A DNA stretch of 64,000 bases from Fluviirhizobium alvei. GTDB taxonomy: Bacteria > Pseudomonadota > Alphaproteobacteria > Rhizobiales > Rhizobiaceae. Under the pieces are notes generated by a model, which was given only the letters and a program-made list of their open reading frames with translations, ran no database searches and was not told the DNA's origin. A program made the position numbers and the translations under genes. The stretch covers positions 372,001 through 436,000 of the forward strand of contig NZ_JAUOZU010000001.1 of assembly GCF_030551875.1 (NCBI RefSeq). The letters run 5' to 3'. Of the stretch, positions 26,616 to 36,483 are shown one piece after another (the stretch's first letter is position 1; each line of letters opens with the position of its first letter).

Positions 26616-26796
26616 CGGCATTCCGACATCGATGGAGGATTGGAATGCGGCCGGAAGGCCGCATCCTTGCCATGCGCTTTGCTGATGAACGATCGCACTG
26701 TTCGACGGATGCGCGGTTGCCAAGGCGTCTGCCGGCTTCTACCCTTTGCCGAGATCCAGCCGGATCAATCGATGCAGCAAGTGTGAGGAGCCTTCC

Positions 26797-27720
26797 ATGT
26801 CGTTCTTTCCAGGCACAGATCCGGAAATCGGTGATTCCCGCGCCATCGATCAGGTCGAACAACTCATCATCCCGCGTTCGTCTGATATCGGCGGCTTTGA
26901 AGTGCGTCGCGCGCTGCCAACCGCCAAGCGGCGCATGGTCGGGCCATTCATCTTCTTCGATCGCATGGGGCCGGCGCTGTTGCGGGCCGGCGAAGCGCTC
27001 GATGTCAAGCCGCATCCGCATATTGGTCTGTCGACCGTCACCTATCTGTTCGACGGCGAGATCACCCATCGCGACAGTCTCGGCACCGGCATGGTGATCC
27101 GACCGGGCGACATCAACCTGATGACCGCCGGACGCGGCATCGTCCATTCCGAACGCTCGCCGGAAAAGCTGCGCGGCAAACCGCTCTCGATTTCCGGGCT
27201 GCAGACCTGGATCGCGCTGCCGGATGGGCATGAGGAAATCGACCCGGCCTTCCAGCATGTCGGCGCCGAAGCCCTGCCGACCTTTTCCGACGATGGCGTG
27301 TCCGGCCGTGTGGTGATCGGCGATTTTCTTGGCCTCAAGGCGCCGGTGCCGGTGCTTTCCGATACGCTCTATGTCGATCTTCACATCGAAGCCGGCGCCA
27401 CCTGCCTCTTCCCCGCCGGAACCGAAGAACGCGCCGCCTATATTCTTTCCGGCACGCTTTCGGTCTCGGGAACCGACTATGAAGCAGACCAGTTGCTGGT
27501 CTTCCGGCCCGGCGATGTGATCGACCTCAAGGCGGGCCCGGGACCAGTACATGTGATGCTGTTCGGCGGCGCGACCATGGCATCCAAACGCTATGTCTGG
27601 TGGAACTTCGTTTCTTCCTCGAAGGAGCGCATCGAACAGGCCAAGGAAGAGTGGCGCACAGGCCGCTTCGATATCGTGCCGGGTGACGAAGAGGAATTTG
27701 TCCCCTTGCCCAGCGGCTGA
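26797..27720 (+). CDS. Pirin family protein
   Basis: 307 residues starting MSFFPGTDPEIGDSRAID, with GTGAGGAG upstream. The N-terminal cupin holds the metal ligands in VKPHPHIGLSTVTYLFDGEITHRDSLG and the pirin signature TAGRGIVHSERSPEKLRGKPLSISGLQTWIALP. The C-terminal cupin (about 190-300, HIEAGATCLFPAGTEERAAYILSG) ends with ASKRYVWWNFVSSSKERIEQAKEEWRTGRF, usual for bacterial pirins. Pirins bind iron; some act as quercetinases and others as regulators, and no specific role can be assigned. It is 46 bases before the serine hydrolase gene. Confidence 0.93.
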   Translation: MSFFPGTDPEIGDSRAIDQVEQLIIPRSSDIGGFEVRRALPTAKRRMVGPFIFFDRMGPALLRAGEALDVKPHPHIGLSTVTYLFDGEITHRDSLGTGMVIRPGDINLMTAGRGIVHSERSPEKLRGKPLSISGLQTWIALPDGHEEIDPAFQHVGAEALPTFSDDGVSGRVVIGDFLGLKAPVPVLSDTLYVDLHIEAGATCLFPAGTEERAAYILSGTLSVSGTDYEADQLLVFRPGDVIDLKAGPGPVHVMLFGGATMASKRYVWWNFVSSSKERIEQAKEEWRTGRFDIVPGDEEEFVPLPSG

Positions 27721-27766
27721 AACCGGGTAGGTTTGTGACACCCTGCCAAAAACCGGAAAATCACCC

Positions 27767-28954
27767 ATGCCTGATAGCCAGAAACTCCGTGACCCGCGTC
27801 AACCGGGTGCTCCGATCATTCCGCGCGCGAGCTGGGACCTCGGCCCTTACAATCGTTGGACGTTTCAGAATGTTCGCGATCTGACACCGACCACTCGCGT
27901 CTGGAGAGGGATCGGACAGCCCTCCAATCTGGGCGAGGCGCCGGACGATATCGAGAACATCCGCTTCAACCACGATGGCAAGGAATGGACTGTCGGCGAA
28001 GTGCTGGCCGAAACCTATACGGATGGGTTCCTCGTCATGCATCGCGGTCGGGTGGTGCTGGAAATCTACATGAACGGCATGCGTCGTCATACGACGCATC
28101 TGTCGCAGTCTGTCGCCAAATCTGTGACGGCTGCTGCATCGGCTGGTCTGATCGAACGCGGTATTCTCGATCCGCAAGCGCCGGTGACCGAGTATCTGCC
28201 GGAACTCGAAAAGACCGCCTATGCCGGCGCCAAGCTTCAGCATGTGCTCGACATGACCTCTGGCGTCCTGTTCGACGAGACCTATACGGCCGAAGATTCG
28301 CACATGGCCAAGGTCGATGTCGCCTGCGGCTGGAAAGAGCCGAAAGATCCGTCCTGGCCACTGACCATGTGGGAATTCATCCAGACGCTCACGGAAAAGG
28401 AATGCGAGCATGGCGAAAGCTTCCGCTATCGCTCGATCGAGACCGATGTGCTCGCCTTTGCCATGCAGCGGGCAACCGGCAAGGCGCTCGCTGATATCGT
28501 CAGCGAAAATCTCTGGATCCCGCTGGGAGCGGAAGAGGATGCCTATTTTACCGTCGATCGCGGCGGCTATGCGCTGGCCGATGGTGGTTTCAATGCGACA
28601 TTGCGGGACTATGGCCGGTTCGCCCAGATGATCACCAACAACGGCAGCTTCAATGGCCGTCAGATCGTGCCGGCGTCCTTTATCGAAAGAACGCGCAAGG
28701 GCGGCAACAATGCGATCTTCGGGCCCGATTACCGGGTGGCATTGCCGAAGGGTGCCTATCACAACCAGTTCTGGATCGATGATGTCGACCGGCCGGCGCT
28801 GATGGCGCGCGGCGTGTTTGGCCAGTTGCTCTATATGGACCAGGAGTCGCAGTTCGCCGCCGTCAAACTGTCGAGCTGGCCGGACTTCCTCAACATTGCC
28901 CGCACGCGCCTGACCTTCGCCGCAGTCCGCGCGATCCGCACGGCCATCGCCTGA
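27767..28954 (+). CDS. Serine hydrolase, class C beta-lactamase-like / 6-aminohexanoate-dimer hydrolase-like
   Basis: 395 residues without signal peptide. The nucleophile motif is S115-V-A-K118 in HLSQSVAKSVTAAA, and the second motif is Y221-R-S223 in FRYRSIETD, the arrangement of the NylB-like cytoplasmic branch of the beta-lactamase superfamily. Other hallmark stretches are FLVMHRGRVVLEIYMNGM, LDMTSGVLFDETY and DGGFNATLRDYGRFAQMI. The family includes peptidases, esterases and nylon-oligomer hydrolases, so the substrate is open. The start is ATG with a modest ribosome binding site. It follows the pirin gene closely and may be co-transcribed with it; dxs follows after 160 bases. Confidence 0.87.
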   Translation: MPDSQKLRDPRQPGAPIIPRASWDLGPYNRWTFQNVRDLTPTTRVWRGIGQPSNLGEAPDDIENIRFNHDGKEWTVGEVLAETYTDGFLVMHRGRVVLEIYMNGMRRHTTHLSQSVAKSVTAAASAGLIERGILDPQAPVTEYLPELEKTAYAGAKLQHVLDMTSGVLFDETYTAEDSHMAKVDVACGWKEPKDPSWPLTMWEFIQTLTEKECEHGESFRYRSIETDVLAFAMQRATGKALADIVSENLWIPLGAEEDAYFTVDRGGYALADGGFNATLRDYGRFAQMITNNGSFNGRQIVPASFIERTRKGGNNAIFGPDYRVALPKGAYHNQFWIDDVDRPALMARGVFGQLLYMDQESQFAAVKLSSWPDFLNIARTRLTFAAVRAIRTAIA

Positions 28955-29114
28955 AGCAGAGGCTGGGTATAAATGGATTGTGACTTGGCCTGTCGGGGCA
29001 AAAGCGGTACTCTAAACAGTATCGCCTTAATTTTCGCGTTCTTTGCGGTTGAAAAAGGCTGATGAGTGGATAAAACGCCGGCAAATCCCGACAGTCCGGT
29101 AGACAGGCCTAAAA

Positions 29115-31034
29115 GTGACAAAACTGCCCGAAACGCCGCTTCTCGACCAGGTGAAGTACCCCGAGGATCTGCGTAAGCTCGAAGATCGCGATATGCCGCA
29201 GCTGGCTGCGGAACTCCGCGCCGAAATGATCGATGCGGTGTCCCAGACCGGTGGCCATCTCGGCGCCGGCCTCGGTGTGGTCGAATTGACGATCGCGATC
29301 CACAAGGTGTTCGATACGCCGCGTGACCGCGTGATCTTCGATGTCGGGCATCAATGTTATCCGCACAAGATCCTGACCGGCCGGCGCGATCGTATCCGCA
29401 CGCTCAGGCAGGAAGGCGGCCTTTCAGGTTTTACCAAACGGGCCGAAAGCGAATATGACCCGTTCGGGGCTGCCCATTCCTCGACCTCGATATCGGCCGG
29501 GCTCGGCATGGCCGTTGCCGCTGAAATGGATGGTTCCAAGCGCAATGTCATCGCCATCATCGGCGATGGCGCCATGTCGGGCGGCATGGCCTATGAGGCA
29601 CTCAACAATGCCGGCTCACTCGATGCACGGCTGATCGTGATCCTCAACGACAACGACATGTCGATCGCCCAGCCGACTGGTGCAATGAGCGCCTATCTGG
29701 CGCGTCTCGCCTCGGGCCGCACCTATCTTGGCTTCCGCGAGATCGGCAAGAAGCTCACCGCCTATCTCGGCAAGAAGGTCGACCGTGCCATCACGCGCGC
29801 TGTCGAGCATGCCCGCGGCTATGTGACCGGCGGCACGCTCTTCGAAGAACTCGGCTTCTACCATATCGGCCCGATCGACGGTCATTCCTTCGAACATCTC
29901 TTGCCGGTGCTGCGCAACGTGCGCGACAATGGCAATGGCCCTGTGCTCATTCATGTCGTGACCCAGAAGGGCAAAGGCTATGCCCCGGCCGAAGCTGCTG
30001 CCGACAAGTATCACGGCGTCAACCGGTTCGATGTCATCACAGGCGCCCAGGCCAAGGCCAAGCCGAATGCGCCTGCCTATACTTCGGTCTTTGCCGATGC
30101 GCTGATCGAGGAAGCCCGCCACGATGAGAAGATCGTCGGGATCACGGCGGCGATGCCGACTGGCACCGGCCTCGACAAGTTCTCCGGCATCTTTCCCGAT
30201 CGCTGTTTCGATGTCGGTATTGCCGAGCAGCATGCCGTGACCTTTGCGGCCGGTCTTGCGGCGGAAGGCTACAAGCCCTTCGTGGCGATCTATTCCACCT
30301 TTTTGCAGCGTGCCTACGATCAGGTCGTGCATGATGTGGCGATCCAGGGTCTGCCGGTCCGTTTCCCCATCGATCGTGCGGGATATGTCGGGGCCGACGG
30401 GCCGACCCATGCGGGCTCATATGATACGACCTATCTCGCGACCCTGCCGGGTTTCGTGGTGATGGCGGCTGCCGATGAGGCAGAGCTCAAGCATATGGTG
30501 CGCACGGCCGCGGCTTATGACGCGGGCCCGATTTCCTTCCGCTATCCGCGCGGCGAGGGTGTGGGCGTGGAAATGCCCGAACGCGGCGAGATCCTCGAGA
30601 TTGGCAAGGGTCGTATCGTCAAGCAGGGTTCGAAGGTGGCGATCCTGTCTTTCGGAACGCGGCTGGCCGACAGCCTGGCTGCTGCCGAGGAACTGGATGC
30701 CGCGGGCCTGTCTACCACAGTGGCCGATGCTCGTTTCGCCAAGCCGCTCGATCACGATCTGATCCGCCAGCTCGCGACCACTCACGAGGTGCTGGTGACA
30801 GTCGAGGAGGGCGCCGTCGGCGGTTTTGCGAGCCATGTTCTGCACTATCTCGCCACCGAAGGCCTGCTCGATCATGGTCTCAAGGTGCGGCCGCTCGTGA
30901 TGCCGGATACGTTCATGGATCAGGCCAAGCCCGAGGCCATGAATGCCATGGCCGGGCTTGATCACAAGGGCATCGTTTCAACGGTCTTCGGTGCGCTCGG
31001 CCAGAAAAGCCTTAATGTCGGCGCCGCCGAATAG
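29115..31034 (+). CDS. dxs: 1-deoxy-D-xylulose-5-phosphate synthase
   Basis: 639 residues, the usual length, from a GTG at 29115; the ribosome binding site is weak (AGGCC). The N-terminal thiamine pyrophosphate region shows [43 protein letters not shown] and [20 protein letters not shown]. The middle transketolase domain has [15 protein letters not shown] and [22 protein letters not shown], and the C-terminal domain has [14 protein letters not shown]. It condenses pyruvate and glyceraldehyde 3-phosphate, the first step of the non-mevalonate isoprenoid pathway, and also supplies thiamine and pyridoxal synthesis. It is probably essential. It is convergent with the DUF4424 gene. Confidence 0.96.
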   Translation: MTKLPETPLLDQVKYPEDLRKLEDRDMPQLAAELRAEMIDAVSQTGGHLGAGLGVVELTIAIHKVFDTPRDRVIFDVGHQCYPHKILTGRRDRIRTLRQEGGLSGFTKRAESEYDPFGAAHSSTSISAGLGMAVAAEMDGSKRNVIAIIGDGAMSGGMAYEALNNAGSLDARLIVILNDNDMSIAQPTGAMSAYLARLASGRTYLGFREIGKKLTAYLGKKVDRAITRAVEHARGYVTGGTLFEELGFYHIGPIDGHSFEHLLPVLRNVRDNGNGPVLIHVVTQKGKGYAPAEAAADKYHGVNRFDVITGAQAKAKPNAPAYTSVFADALIEEARHDEKIVGITAAMPTGTGLDKFSGIFPDRCFDVGIAEQHAVTFAAGLAAEGYKPFVAIYSTFLQRAYDQVVHDVAIQGLPVRFPIDRAGYVGADGPTHAGSYDTTYLATLPGFVVMAAADEAELKHMVRTAAAYDAGPISFRYPRGEGVGVEMPERGEILEIGKGRIVKQGSKVAILSFGTRLADSLAAAEELDAAGLSTTVADARFAKPLDHDLIRQLATTHEVLVTVEEGAVGGFASHVLHYLATEGLLDHGLKVRPLVMPDTFMDQAKPEAMNAMAGLDHKGIVSTVFGALGQKSLNVGAAE

Positions 31035-31059
31035 AGCGATATCCGCTCTTAAGACGCAT

Positions 31060-31081
31060 GATGCTCCCCTCAGGGAGCATC
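31060..31081. terminator. Hairpin between convergent dxs and DUF4424 genes
   Basis: GATGCTCCC / GGGAGCATC pair perfectly around CTCA, which contains the DUF4424 stop codon. A smaller AGAGCG / CGCTCT stem lies at 31033-31048. Neither has a long T run, so this is a probable but not certain shared terminator. Confidence 0.5.
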
Positions 31082-32077
31082 GGTCGGCTTCAGGATCAGA
31101 AGATCGATATCCCGCTCCGGATAGAAATCGGTCGCCGTCATCTGGAAGGTGGTCGGCCCGATCTTCTTGACGCCGGTGCCGCAGAAGCTGATGTAGTTTT
31201 TCGGCGATCCCTTGTCGACGGTCAGGGTGAATTTGCCGATCGGACCAAACCAGTTGGCGCCGGTCGTCAGCACGTAGGACATCCAGTTTTCGATCAGGAA
31301 CGGCTTGTTGTTCATCATCGCGTCGTGGGAGTTCTGCGCGAGCTTCACGAACGCATCATCGATACAATATTTCGTCTTGTATTCCTCGTACCGTTCGCCC
31401 TCGGGCTTGCCGTCTCCGTCCAGAAAGGTCGTCGCAACGGTGCCGCCGACACTCGGCGTGTAGCGATGCGTAACCTTCACGGTTTTGCCGGCCGGGAATG
31501 TGGTTTTCCACCAATAGACTGTCTTCAGCGTCCACATTGGTGAATAATCGAGCTTCATGCCGGTCCCGTCATCGTAGCTGCTGTCGATGATGAGGCCGCG
31601 GGTCAACCAGTCGGTGATCGTTTCCTTCGGCAGCTTGAGAATGGCCGCATGGGTGCGCTCGGCCATCGGGTTCATCGGAACACCGGCATCCGCCAGAACG
31701 CCGGTCATGTCGATATCGGCCGAATAGACACGCTGCTGGATCTCGGGCGAGATGGGTGTGCCGTCCTGGACGACGGAGAAGCCCATGAAATTGTCGTCCT
31801 CCACGTTGCCGGCATCGACATTCATCTCCGGCCCGCCTTCGATCGCCGGCATCGGGAAGGCAACGATCGTATCGACTGCCTTGTCAGATGCATTGCGGAA
31901 AACATAATCGACCCGCACTTCGGTGGGCGACAGGAACAGGCTTTCCTCCTCCATGGTCACCGAATCGCTGCGGGTAAAAACGAGCCCTCCCGCTTTCAAT
32001 TCGGCGGTCGTGTCATTGGCATAGGCCGGCAGGCTGGCGGACAGGGCAAGGGCTGACAAAAGAGCAGTGCGGATCAT
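31070..32077 (-). CDS. DUF4424 family exported protein
   Basis: 335 residues from the ATG at 32077 with AAGGAG 8 bases upstream. A signal peptide (MIRTALLSALALSASLPAYA) indicates export to the periplasm. The mature part is beta-rich, with the DUF4424 features LKAGGLVFTRSDSVTMEEESLFLSPTEVRVDYVFRN, a tryptophan-rich TVYWWKTTFPAGKTVKVTHRYTPSVGG and, near the end, FYPERDIDLLIL. Two late cysteines (KYCIDD and SFCGTG) could pair. The role of DUF4424 is not known. It is separated from the third chemoreceptor gene by a strong terminator and is therefore its own unit. Confidence 0.85.
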   Translation of the reverse strand: MIRTALLSALALSASLPAYANDTTAELKAGGLVFTRSDSVTMEEESLFLSPTEVRVDYVFRNASDKAVDTIVAFPMPAIEGGPEMNVDAGNVEDDNFMGFSVVQDGTPISPEIQQRVYSADIDMTGVLADAGVPMNPMAERTHAAILKLPKETITDWLTRGLIIDSSYDDGTGMKLDYSPMWTLKTVYWWKTTFPAGKTVKVTHRYTPSVGGTVATTFLDGDGKPEGERYEEYKTKYCIDDAFVKLAQNSHDAMMNNKPFLIENWMSYVLTTGANWFGPIGKFTLTVDKGSPKNYISFCGTGVKKIGPTTFQMTATDFYPERDIDLLILKPTDAP

Positions 32078-32147
32078 CGATAATCTCCTTGATTGCCCGC
32101 ACGCTATTTTGCCGCTCATACCGACGTCAAACGGTTTCTCAAAACAA

Positions 32148-32172
32148 AACCCCCGGCCTTTAGGACCGGGGG
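32148..32172 (-). terminator. Intrinsic terminator after the third chemoreceptor gene
   Basis: Read on the minus strand, CCCCCGG / CCGGGGG pair (with extra GG/CC pairs towards a TAAA loop) and are followed by TTTTGTTTTG. It lies 27 bases after the chemoreceptor stop and before the DUF4424 start. Confidence 0.8.
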
Positions 32173-32198
32173 GAGTATCAGTCGGGAGGATTGATTTC

Positions 32199-34145
32199 TC
32201 AGAATTCTTCCCAGCTGTCGCCGCCCTGATGCGAAGCTGCAGCCGATGCCACTTTCAGCGGTCGCGAAGTGCGTGACGATGCGACCGGGGTCGACTGGCG
32301 GACAGGCTGCGCCATGGCCCGGGCTGTCTGGCGCAAAGCCGCGGCACTGCTGCTCGCCGTCATATCGAGCTTGAACTGGCCGACGAGATCGCGAAGCCGC
32401 TCCGATTCCATGGCAAGGCTTGCAGATGCTGCCGTGGATTGCTCCACCATGGCGGCGTTCTGCTGCGTGGTCTGGTCCATCTGGTTGACCGCGCCATTGA
32501 CTTCGGCAAGGCCGGTCGACTGTTCGCGTGCGGACAGTGCGATCGATTCCATATGCTGGTTGATCTCGGTGATATAGCCACCGATCGTCTTCAGGGCCTC
32601 GCCGGCATCGCGAACCAGCTTCACGCCGGTGCCGACTTCCTGCGAGGAGTTCTGGATCAGCCCCTTGATTTCCTTGGCGGCGTTCGCCGAGCGCTGGGCC
32701 AGTTCGCGCACTTCCTGGGCGACGACCGCGAAGCCCTTGCCGGCTTCACCGGCGCGTGCCGCCTCGACGCCGGCATTCAGCGCCAGCAGGTTGGTCTGGA
32801 AGGCGATTTCGTCGATCACGCCGATGATGTTGGAAATCTGCTGCGACGAGGCTTCGATGCGGCCCATGGCAACTTCGGCCTTGCTGACGACTTCCGCCGA
32901 TTGGGCCGCGCTGAGGTTGGCCTGGTTGGCAACCGAGCGGGCTTCTTCGGTGCGCTTGGACGAATTCGTCACATTGGCGGTGATCTCATCGAGAGCCGCA
33001 GCCGTTTCCTCAAGGGCAGCAGCCTGCTGTTCTGTGCGTTTGGACAGATCCTGCGCACCGGACGAGATCTCGCGGGTCCCGTTGTCGATCGTCGAGATCC
33101 CGGTCGAAATCGAGCCCAGAGCGTCGCTGAGCTGACGGACCGAGCTGTTGAAGTCGTGTCGCAGCGCTTCGAAATCAGGCGCGAAAGCTTCGTTGAGCTG
33201 GAAGGCGAGATCGCCGGCGGCAAGGCGCTTCAGGCCCGAAGCGAGCCCGGCTGTTGCGATCCGCAGGCGCTCGGCAGCTTCCGCCTCGGCACGCTCCTGG
33301 GTGGCGATGCGTTCGGCTTCTGCGCGGCTGCGGTTGCCTTCCGCTTCCTGCTCAAGCCGCTTGTTGGAGAGTGCCGCCTGGCGGAAGATCTCGACTGCAC
33401 CGGCCATGGCGCCGATCTCGTCTGCACGCCCGGCAAAGGGAATTGCGTCGTCCGTATTGCCGCCGGCCAATGTTTTCATCGATTGCGTGATGCGGTTGAT
33501 CGGATTGGCAACGCCCCGGATGATAAAGAGAATGGTCGCGACAAGCACTACAGCGACGACCAGACTGATCACGATCGATGCGAACCAGATCGATTCGAAC
33601 GTAGCTGAAGCTGCAGACTTGGCATTTGCGGCGCCACGCATATTGATCTCGATAAGTTCCGCTACGCGTTTGCCCATTTCCACGCCGAGCGGTGCCAGCT
33701 GCAGGTTCAGAAACTGTTTGGCCTCGTCATTCTTGTTCTGCTTTGACAGATCAAGCATCTGCGCAGCCATTTCGCTGTATCTGGCTTTGTCGGCTTTGAG
33801 CACGTTTATGATCTCGCGCTCGCGGTCGGACGAAATCAGAGGGACGTAGGCTTCGATGGCCTTGTCCGTTCCCTCACCATGGTTTGCAATTTCCACCTCC
33901 TGCTTGCGCATCTCTTCTTCGGTCGTTGAAAGCACATGCTTGGTGAGGGACAGTCGATAGTTGAGGAACTCCGAGTCGATCTTGCTCACGGTCGCGACGC
34001 TCGGCAGCCAGTTTTGGGCGATTTCCTCCGTGCTGCCGTTCAGCTTGTTCATGCCATTCATGGCGAAGGTGGTGAACAGGAAGAAAATGACACCAATGCC
34101 GGCGGCAATTCCAACCAGGGTCGTCTTGATTGATGGTCTGCGCAT
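32199..34145 (-). CDS. Methyl-accepting chemotaxis protein, four-helix-bundle sensor type
   Basis: 648 residues starting MRRPSIKTTLVGIAAGIGVIF. A first membrane helix (about 8-29) is followed by a 160-residue periplasmic helical domain (LNGSTEEIAQNWLPSVATVSKIDSEFLNYRLS...) of the 4HB_MCP type, a second membrane helix near 187-210 (WFASIVISLVVAVVLVATILF), HAMP (about 211-265), a HAMP-like segment (GLKRLAAGDLAFQL) and the signalling tip [26 protein letters not shown]. The protein ends GDSWEEF, a CheR/CheB tethering pentapeptide. The ligand is unknown. It lacks the CxxCH motif of the other two receptors in the window, though their cytoplasmic halves are very similar. Confidence 0.93.
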   Translation of the reverse strand: MRRPSIKTTLVGIAAGIGVIFFLFTTFAMNGMNKLNGSTEEIAQNWLPSVATVSKIDSEFLNYRLSLTKHVLSTTEEEMRKQEVEIANHGEGTDKAIEAYVPLISSDREREIINVLKADKARYSEMAAQMLDLSKQNKNDEAKQFLNLQLAPLGVEMGKRVAELIEINMRGAANAKSAASATFESIWFASIVISLVVAVVLVATILFIIRGVANPINRITQSMKTLAGGNTDDAIPFAGRADEIGAMAGAVEIFRQAALSNKRLEQEAEGNRSRAEAERIATQERAEAEAAERLRIATAGLASGLKRLAAGDLAFQLNEAFAPDFEALRHDFNSSVRQLSDALGSISTGISTIDNGTREISSGAQDLSKRTEQQAAALEETAAALDEITANVTNSSKRTEEARSVANQANLSAAQSAEVVSKAEVAMGRIEASSQQISNIIGVIDEIAFQTNLLALNAGVEAARAGEAGKGFAVVAQEVRELAQRSANAAKEIKGLIQNSSQEVGTGVKLVRDAGEALKTIGGYITEINQHMESIALSAREQSTGLAEVNGAVNQMDQTTQQNAAMVEQSTAASASLAMESERLRDLVGQFKLDMTASSSAAALRQTARAMAQPVRQSTPVASSRTSRPLKVASAAASHQGGDSWEEF

Positions 34146-34544
34146 GGATGTTCCTCTGGTATCGATCCTGTGTCGTGCGGCATCAGGGGACGGATTTTGA
34201 GATAACCCATTATGTGCGCGAAAACTAAATTATGCGTTACCAGAATATGAATGTTTGTTGCGAGATGTCACATTTGGCGGCTAAATTGTTTTATAAGCTG
34301 ATAAATACCGCAAAACAAACGATGTAAATGACAATAGGCAAAAAATATACGGCGACATCTATCTGTATCAGCCCGCTTTCGCTTCTTCTTATCGAACGCT
34401 TCAGCGATCGGCGATCTTCTATCCGATGTCTGGCCAACATTGTCACTCCGATACTTGTCATCGGTTGGCAGCTTGCCCAAAATCGACCGAACGGTTACCA
34501 GAGGCGCGAGCCTGTCGCACTGCACAACATCTGGACCGCCGCTG
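34146..34544. other. 399-base gene-free stretch with divergent promoters
   Basis: The part next to the chemoreceptor (34200-34350) is AT-rich, unlike its surroundings, and should hold promoters for the chemoreceptor gene and for the ABC-F gene. Short open frames run through it but none has a convincing start site. I see no repeat, RNA gene or strong hairpin. Confidence 0.5.
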
Positions 34545-36167
34545 ATGATCCGCATCGAGAATATTTCCAAGCAAAACAGCCACCGTCTTCTCTATATCGA
34601 AGCCAGTGCCGCCCTTAACCGGGGCGAAAAGATCGGTCTTGTCGGACCCAATGGCGCCGGCAAGACGACGCTTTTCCGCATGATCACTGGCGACGAACAG
34701 CCGGATGAAGGCCAGATCTCGGTCGATAAGGGCGTGACGATCGGCTACTTCAATCAGGATGTTGGCGAAATGGCCGGCCGAAGCGCGGTTTCGGAAGTCA
34801 TGGCGGGCGCCGGACCGGTCAGTGAAGTCGCAGCGGAAATGCGCGAACTCGAAGCCGCGATGTCCGATCCCGACCAGATGGACCGGATGGACGAAATCAT
34901 CGAACGTTACGGCGAAGTCCAGGCCCGATACGAGGAACTGGATGGCTACGGTCTCGAGGGCAGGGCGCGTGAAGTGCTCGACGGTCTCTCCTTCTCGCAG
35001 GAGATGATGGACAATGATGTCGGCAAGCTGTCCGGCGGCTGGAAAATGCGCGTTGCGCTTGCCCGTATTCTGTTGATGCGACCCGACGTGATGCTGCTCG
35101 ACGAACCGTCGAACCATCTCGATCTCGAAAGTCTCATCTGGCTCGAACAATTCCTGCGTGGTTATGATGGTGCGTTGTTGATGACTTCGCATGACCGCGA
35201 ATTCATGAACCGCATCGTCAACAAGATCATCGAAATCGATGGCGGCAATCTCACCACCTTTTCCGGCAATTACGAATTCTACGAAGGCCAGCGCGCCCAG
35301 AACGAGAAACAGCAGCAGGCGCAGTTCGAGCGCCAGCAGGCCATGCTCGCCAAGGAAATCAAGTTCATCGAACGCTTCAAGGCACGTGCCAGCCATGCAG
35401 CGCAGGTTCAGAGCCGCGTCAAGAAACTCGACAAGATCGAACGCGTTGAACCGCCGCGCCGCCGCCAGACCGTCGCCTTCGAATTCCTGCCGGCCCCGCG
35501 GTCGGGCGAAGACGTCGTCACGCTTAAAAACGTTCACAAACAGTATGGCAGCCGCGTCATCTATGACGGTTTCGATTTCCAGATCCGCCGACGCGAGCGC
35601 TGGTGCATCATGGGCGTCAACGGGGCTGGCAAATCGACGCTATTGAAGCTGGTGGCAGGCTCTACCGAACCGGACCAGGGAACTGTCAGCCTCGGCGCGA
35701 GCGTGAAGATGGGCTATTTCGCCCAGCATGCCATGGATCTGCTCGATGGCGACCTGACCGTGCTCGAACAGCTGGAACATGATTTCCCGCGCGCCGGCCA
35801 GGCCCCGCTCAGGGCACTTGCCGGATGTTTCGGCTTCTCCGGCGACGACATTGAAAAGAAATGCCGGGTGCTCTCCGGTGGCGAGAAGGCGCGTCTGGTG
35901 ATGGCGATCATGCTGTTCGATCCGCCGAATCTCCTGGTGCTCGACGAGCCGACCAACCACCTCGATCTCGACACCAAGGAAATGCTGATCAAGGCGCTCG
36001 CCGATTATGAAGGCACCATGCTCTTCGTCAGCCACGATCGTCACTTCCTCGGCGAACTGTCCAACCGCGTTCTCGAACTGACGCCGGATGGCATTCACCG
36101 TTATGAAGGCGGCTATACCGAATATGTCGCCCGCACGGGGCATGAGGCGCCGGGCCTTCATGGCTGA
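34545..36167 (+). CDS. ABC-F family ATPase
   Basis: 540 residues from the ATG at 34545 (MIRIENISKQNSHRLLY). Two nucleotide-binding domains and no membrane segments: Walker A GPNGAGKTT at 34-42 and GVNGAGKST at 357-365; signatures KLSGGWKMRVALA and VLSGGEKARLVMA; Walker B VMLLDEPSNHLDL and LLVLDEPTNHLDL. Between them lies the charged P-site tRNA interaction linker (about 240-310, EGQRAQNEKQQQAQFERQQAMLAKEIK...RVKKLDKIERV). ABC-F proteins bind the ribosomal E site and relieve stalling or modulate translation; the exact member is not resolved. The C-terminus lacks the coiled coil of Uup. Confidence 0.93.
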   Translation: MIRIENISKQNSHRLLYIEASAALNRGEKIGLVGPNGAGKTTLFRMITGDEQPDEGQISVDKGVTIGYFNQDVGEMAGRSAVSEVMAGAGPVSEVAAEMRELEAAMSDPDQMDRMDEIIERYGEVQARYEELDGYGLEGRAREVLDGLSFSQEMMDNDVGKLSGGWKMRVALARILLMRPDVMLLDEPSNHLDLESLIWLEQFLRGYDGALLMTSHDREFMNRIVNKIIEIDGGNLTTFSGNYEFYEGQRAQNEKQQQAQFERQQAMLAKEIKFIERFKARASHAAQVQSRVKKLDKIERVEPPRRRQTVAFEFLPAPRSGEDVVTLKNVHKQYGSRVIYDGFDFQIRRRERWCIMGVNGAGKSTLLKLVAGSTEPDQGTVSLGASVKMGYFAQHAMDLLDGDLTVLEQLEHDFPRAGQAPLRALAGCFGFSGDDIEKKCRVLSGGEKARLVMAIMLFDPPNLLVLDEPTNHLDLDTKEMLIKALADYEGTMLFVSHDRHFLGELSNRVLELTPDGIHRYEGGYTEYVARTGHEAPGLHG

Positions 36168-36254
36168 GGCACTGGGCGCGACCTTGGTTGAAAAGTCCCG
36201 TTCGACGTCGCTTTTCGATGTACTTTGAAAGCGGCTCTGGTCTATTTTGTAACC

Positions 36255-36424
36255 GACGATGGTTCCTTCCGTGCCGAAGACTCGGAAGGATGAAAAAGGG
36301 AACGCGGTGAGGACGACCCTCAGGGGACCGAAACCGCGGCTGCCCCCGCAACTGTGAACGGATTTCGCCAGGCGGCCGCAAGGCCAGGATGCCGGGAATA
36401 CGTGAGCCAGGAGACCTGTCATCG
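36255..36424 (+). ncRNA. Cobalamin (B12) riboswitch
   Basis: The conserved blocks occur in order: GGTTCC..., GGGAACGCGGTGAG, ACCGAAACCGCGGCTGCCCCCGCAACTGT (given here only by its core GCTGCCCCCGCAACTG) and the B12 box GCCAGGAGACCTGTC at about 36405-36420. CGATG near 36256 can pair with CATCG at 36419-36423 to close the P1 stem. It sits 60 bases before the CbiM-like gene, whose start would be hidden or whose transcript would be ended when adenosylcobalamin binds. Confidence 0.93.
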
Positions 36425-36483
36425 CCGGAACCGGGCTTTGCCCATGCTCACATCCCGCGCGGAGGGCGCGGAAAGGAGATCTC

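Noticed and set aside
24771-26723. A 650-codon minus-strand open frame opposite the second CxxCH chemoreceptor
   Set aside because: Antisense shadow of a well-formed receptor gene; the same effect is seen at the other receptors.
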